Shown: positions 17,001-18,878 of the stretch, piece after piece | How the letters are laid out: the number at the start of each line of letters is the position of its first letter | Position numbering within the stretch: the stretch's first letter is position 1 | NCBI GenBank assembly: GCA_937926325.1 | Contig: CALAZQ010000446.1 | Coordinates: forward strand, 1-18,878 | Direction: 5' to 3' | Length of the DNA: 18,878 bases | DNA from: an uncultured Planctomycetaceae bacterium | GTDB taxonomy: Bacteria > Planctomycetota > Planctomycetia > Pirellulales > UBA1268 | Position numbers and translations under genes: made by a program | Notes under the pieces: generated by a model | Told to the model about the DNA's origin: nothing | Database searches by the model: none | The model's input: only the letters and a program-made list of their open reading frames with translations

Positions 17001-17668
17001 ATCAATCCCCGCAACACGATCGTCTGCCGCTCGGCCTCGTTGTCGAGGACCGCTGCTGAGGAATCCCTGCCATTGACCCAGACCAGAAAGCCACCACTGT
17101 CTCCCCGGAAAAACGCCGGAGCCTCGGCCACTGCCGGAGCTGGCTGGTCGCTCGCCGGAGTGCTCGCCGCGGGCTGCTTGTCGATCGTCAGAATGACCCG
17201 GCCGGCACCGGCCACCTGCGGCGGCCCGGTCAGCACCAGTTCAGGCAGCTTGAGTGGCAGCATGACCCAGCCGGAGCGGGTCTGGCGGATAACGCCCTCG
17301 ACCGCAACCTCCGCGGTCTGACGGGTATCCTCTGGTGCCGGCATCGTCACCTGCACCCGCACCTGTTCAAGCACCGCACCGGGCAACTCCGGCAGCCCGG
17401 GCAGCCCCTCGCGGAGCCGAATCAGATCGACGAAGTCTCGGTAGCGAAAGCCGGGGACAGGCACCAACCCCCCGGTATCGTCTTCCAGATAGTAGAGCTC
17501 CGGCTCAAGCTCCCGCACCCGCGGCTTTGCCGCTGGCTGCACCGGCTCTGCGGCCACTGCGGCAGCCGGCGGCACCGCCAGCCAGCCGCAGGCAAGCCAG
17601 GCGGCAAGCAGCCCTGGCAAGGGCGGGTGGCAGAGCCTTCGCTGCCGGCGGAAAGAGTGGCAATTCAC
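14033..17668 (-). CDS. Large exported membrane protein, one signal/beta-module/three-helix unit, paralogous to its downstream neighbour
   Basis: No named family is recognised. With start GTG 17668 the product is 1,211 residues: MNCHSFRRQRR, a hydrophobic core at about 17-32 and AAAVAA before Glu41 make a standard signal peptide. The same frame continues upstream to a GTG at 17824, which would add 52 residues ahead of the signal; I prefer 17668 for the signal position, although its ribosome binding site is weak (AGCAGG very close). The mature protein has 'LVPVPGFRYRDFVDLIRL' at 68-85, then beta-rich modules with recurring patterns such as 'LTISLPPRTVL' and 'VRLAIPGWEVEEVGPAG', each followed by a 'VxVEL' strand. 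A 'VYWELLPP' segment (Trp979) precedes three helices at about 1083-1102, 1110-1127 and 1131-1153, then a polar tail containing SVTRAAP. It shares this layout with each half of the next gene, to which it is coupled by a 13-bp gap. The gene upstream belongs to the IMPase family. The function is unknown. Confidence 0.84.
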   Translation of the reverse strand: MNCHSFRRQRRLCHPPLPGLLAAWLACGWLAVPPAAAVAAEPVQPAAKPRVRELEPELYYLEDDTGGLVPVPGFRYRDFVDLIRLREGLPGLPELPGAVLEQVRVQVTMPAPEDTRQTAEVAVEGVIRQTRSGWVMLPLKLPELVLTGPPQVAGAGRVILTIDKQPAASTPASDQPAPAVAEAPAFFRGDSGGFLVWVNGRDSSAAVLDNEAERQTIVLRGLIPIDATDRRDIVSLTLPAAASSRLEIETWRRQPQVSLEPRVLAPAVTPLDGDPAATGRSLVSVEGLVGPTRIRLAKPERTAAVTAELAEVTTESVVRVDGRTARIDAVLRLANLPTDRRTLTISLPPRTVLRRVGQPASLLRRTGTPEQPQVVVRLDDVRDGRAVVELACERAIDAAGRSGFDVAGFSVDGIPAWRQWGSTSVIADGDWQVDWEPRPENRRIDPQVAMQQPGFVAAFAYDSQPARLPLKVKPRSSRVVIEPEYRYHVSGSRIQLDIRLRASIRGVAAERVRLAIPGWEVEEVGPAGIVDTARVAVDEDEVSVPFLQPLAGDVVVELRCSRPIDRVNTLLRWTTPVPRADLVGPASVTITSDSDIEIVPDNELIEGMSRQVAAQQGRAAGDLPRMAYRVEATEAIFAATRRFLDRQVDATVAAQIDIGTTTLAVRQVVRLDVAHVPLEFIEWLLPETVLDEADVEIRQNGQLLLPEVVAAEVTAEPPGAAAAATAPANESQTEAAGPTVTRPRRAIRALLTEPLLGTGELVIRYRQPLPEIPDETTVAVSVPLLLPRPAVIGRESVTLTETVGFNVDVRDDRWNREGDLQQLGFGRTWNAIQQQPQIGLAISRRGEDVRGETVVEAAWVQTTVRRTLRLDRWTYAITTAAGRLPLFLPVANETDPADLAAGQTTARVRVDGGDWLVAEDASGRLMVDLDQTGGTHLLEIEVRQPLTRTSLAGGLPLPLSIEMQRPGLPASTLYRRVYWELLPPADAAVLAGPAGWTAQQAWGWTRLGFQPTPVVSAADLAAWVTAAANRNGLASDLDRSARPAAAAERLESLVPAPAAAGDARLVYCDVGTPAAARIILVPRWFLVLLASGLPLLLGLVLSSRWQLFNWLAAPLAVAFIAGMAIVPFATLTVLQAAVPGLLLAVTAALFNWWRLTTSVGSLQPSEAVSGYDRRPDSVTRAAPDESLVINTKTPSPQAATDIAPRRSVAES

Positions 17669-17847
17669 GACCTGCTGTCGATCCCTACGGTGTGGAAGTT
17701 TTCCGATTGCGCAAACCGCTACCTCTTTGAACCTACCCCGCTGCAATCGGCCCTGCCCAGCAAATTCCCCGAGCCGACCGAATGGCGGACATTCCCGAAC
17801 CGGGAAGAGCCGGACGACCGGCACGAACCGTTTTTCCGTCCTCCTGC

Positions 17848-18714
17848 TCAGCCCTGCCCGGGCTTGTCGGCGAGGACCTGATCGAGCCCGCTGGCAACCA
17901 GCTGGTTGGCGGCCGCGACAAAGGCCGGCCGCTCGAGGGCGACCTGCTGAAGGCGGGGCGTTCCAGCAGGATCATCGGCATGCCGACAGGGAATCACGAC
18001 AGCCCCCGCCTCGCTGGCAATCAACAGTCCGGCCGCGACGTCCCAGCAGGCGATCCGGCGAACCCAGAACCCATCCAGCCGGCCCGCCGCGAGGTATGCC
18101 AGGTTGATGGCGGTCGAACCGGTCCGCCGCACCGAATGGACGTGAGGAACGACCGCGAGAAAATCGGCGACGGCCTGCGACTCAGCCGCCACATGCGGAG
18201 GAAAGCTGACCGCCACGAGGGCGTCGCTCAGGCTGGCCGGATCGGCTGTCTGCAGAGGAACTCCATCGAGCTTCGCGCCACCGCCGCGGGTAGCGGTAAA
18301 GCATTCATCGGCGACCGGATCGTAAATGGCACCGGCCAACAGGCTGTCACCGAGGGCAATTGCCACCGACACACAGTAGGCCGGGAAGCCATGCACGTAG
18401 TTACTGGTGCCATCAAGCGGATCGACCATCCACCGCAGTGGCGGCACCTCCTGTTCAGCCTCGCCCTCCTCACCAATGAAACCATGCTCGGGGAAACGCC
18501 CCAGCAGAATCTCCCGGATGGTCCGCTGGGCCGCGATGTCGGCCTCAGTCACCAGGTCCTTCGGGCCCTTCTTCGAGATCCCGAACCGTCCCCGCCAGTC
18601 GCGGAGCACTTCACCACCGGCCCGGGCGGCTGTTTCGGCAGCAACGCCGAACTCCTTGAGCTCAGCCGTTGGTGGCGTGGTGGCGTCTTCTGCGTTGTCC
18701 ATTCCTGCTGGCAT
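17848..18714 (-). CDS. Inositol monophosphatase family protein (SuhB-like)
   Basis: The 288-residue protein belongs to the Mg2+-dependent, Li+-sensitive phosphatase family that hydrolyses inositol monophosphate and related sugar phosphates. Metal-binding motifs are intact: 'KGPKDLVTEADIAAQ' at 49-63, 'FIGEEGE' (Glu82, Glu83), 'WMVDPLDGTSNYVHGFP' at 95-111 (Asp98, Asp101, Gly102, Thr103) and 'CWDVAAGLLIASEAGA' at 223-238 (Trp224, Asp225). ATG 18714 is chosen because AAGGAAG lies just upstream at good spacing; ATG 18702, four codons later, is the alternative. A longer open frame reaches 18843, but it crosses the palindromic promoter-like region and is not believed. In other bacteria members act as inositol phosphatase, histidinol phosphatase, fructose-bisphosphatase or the SuhB ribosome factor, so the exact substrate is open. 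It is followed on the same strand by the two giant envelope genes, after 179 bp if the start at 17668 holds. Confidence 0.92.
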   Translation of the reverse strand: MPAGMDNAEDATTPPTAELKEFGVAAETAARAGGEVLRDWRGRFGISKKGPKDLVTEADIAAQRTIREILLGRFPEHGFIGEEGEAEQEVPPLRWMVDPLDGTSNYVHGFPAYCVSVAIALGDSLLAGAIYDPVADECFTATRGGGAKLDGVPLQTADPASLSDALVAVSFPPHVAAESQAVADFLAVVPHVHSVRRTGSTAINLAYLAAGRLDGFWVRRIACWDVAAGLLIASEAGAVVIPCRHADDPAGTPRLQQVALERPAFVAAANQLVASGLDQVLADKPGQG

Positions 18715-18718
18715 TGGT

Positions 18719-18725
18719 CTTCCTT
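18719..18725 (-). promoter_or_regulatory. Shine-Dalgarno of the IMPase-family gene
   Basis: AAGGAAG on the minus strand ends four bases before ATG 18714, with the AGGA core about six bases away. It favours this start over the ATG at 18702 and over the upstream extension of the frame. Confidence 0.6.
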
Positions 18726-18759
18726 GGCCGCGCCGTGGCTTCGGGAGCCGCGGCTGCAA

Positions 18760-18790
18760 TATTCCGCATTCTACAATATGCTGCGGAATA
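18760..18790 (-). promoter_or_regulatory. Perfect 9-bp inverted repeat, probable operator/promoter of the IMPase-giant-gene cluster
   Basis: TATTCCGCA (18760-18768) and TGCGGAATA (18782-18790) are exact reverse complements separated by 13 bases, so half-site centres are 22 bp apart, about two helical turns. The spacer is AT-rich in an otherwise very GC-rich neighbourhood, and on the minus strand it holds TAGAAT, close to a -10 element. The element lies 45-76 bp upstream of ATG 18714, where a repressor or activator dimer would bind. The regulator is not encoded in the window. Confidence 0.5.
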
Positions 18791-18878
18791 AGATGACGCA
18801 GACCACAACCAGCACCGGGGCAGCAACCAGGTTCTGCTGGCAACCACGGGAATCGACCGCCCGACCGCCCGGTGACGC

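Noticed and set aside
17809..17822. GCCGG-ACGA-CCGGC hairpin after the IMPase-family stop
   Set aside because: No T run follows on the minus strand, so it is not called a terminator; it may simply be a chance palindrome.
7444..17824. The two giant genes as polyketide/peptide synthases, adhesins with known repeats, or toxins
   Set aside because: No carrier, condensation, RHS/YD, cadherin calcium-binding or FHA motifs are visible, and there is no toxin-immunity arrangement.

Overview
The window is GC-rich chromosomal DNA from what looks like a member of the Planctomycetota. The clues are a DUF1571-type secreted protein, very long secreted/membrane proteins of a style typical of planctomycetes, mostly weak Shine-Dalgarno signals, and an rsmH gene that is not followed by the usual ftsL-ftsI-mur genes. 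This assignment is inferred from gene content, not from a marker-gene search. I see no tRNA, rRNA, CRISPR array, transposase, integron or prophage gene. The whole window reads as stable chromosome.

Left part (1-3720): queA (tRNA queuosine synthesis, minus strand, cut by the window edge) diverges from rsmH (16S rRNA methyltransferase). On the plus strand rsmH is followed by a single-pass membrane protein with a long proline-rich linker and a C-terminal LysM domain, then by a secreted HExxH metallopeptidase-like protein. The LysM protein sits where ftsL normally follows rsmH in other bacteria.

Middle part (3707-7379): a tight minus-strand operon encodes an MBL-fold (glyoxalase II-like) hydrolase, a PlsC-like acyltransferase and a CdsA-like CDP-diacylglycerol synthase. 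The last two would perform successive phospholipid steps (lysophosphatidate to phosphatidate to CDP-diacylglycerol). A 390-bp divergent gap with a terminator-like hairpin separates this operon from a plus-strand DUF1571 protein that has a signal peptide and a good ribosome binding site.

Right part (7444-18878): about 11 kb on the minus strand. An inositol-monophosphatase-family gene, preceded by a perfect 9-bp inverted repeat, is followed by two giant genes of about 1,211 and 2,191 residues. These are the unusual part of the window. Both encode exported, beta-strand-rich proteins. The larger one looks like a fusion of two copies of the architecture found once in the smaller: signal peptide, roughly 1,000 residues of beta-rich modules, a conserved 'W-x-L-x-x-P' segment, then three transmembrane helices. 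The stop codon of the first giant gene lies inside the ribosome binding site of the second, so the two are probably translationally coupled and may work as a three-unit envelope complex. Their function is unknown to me.
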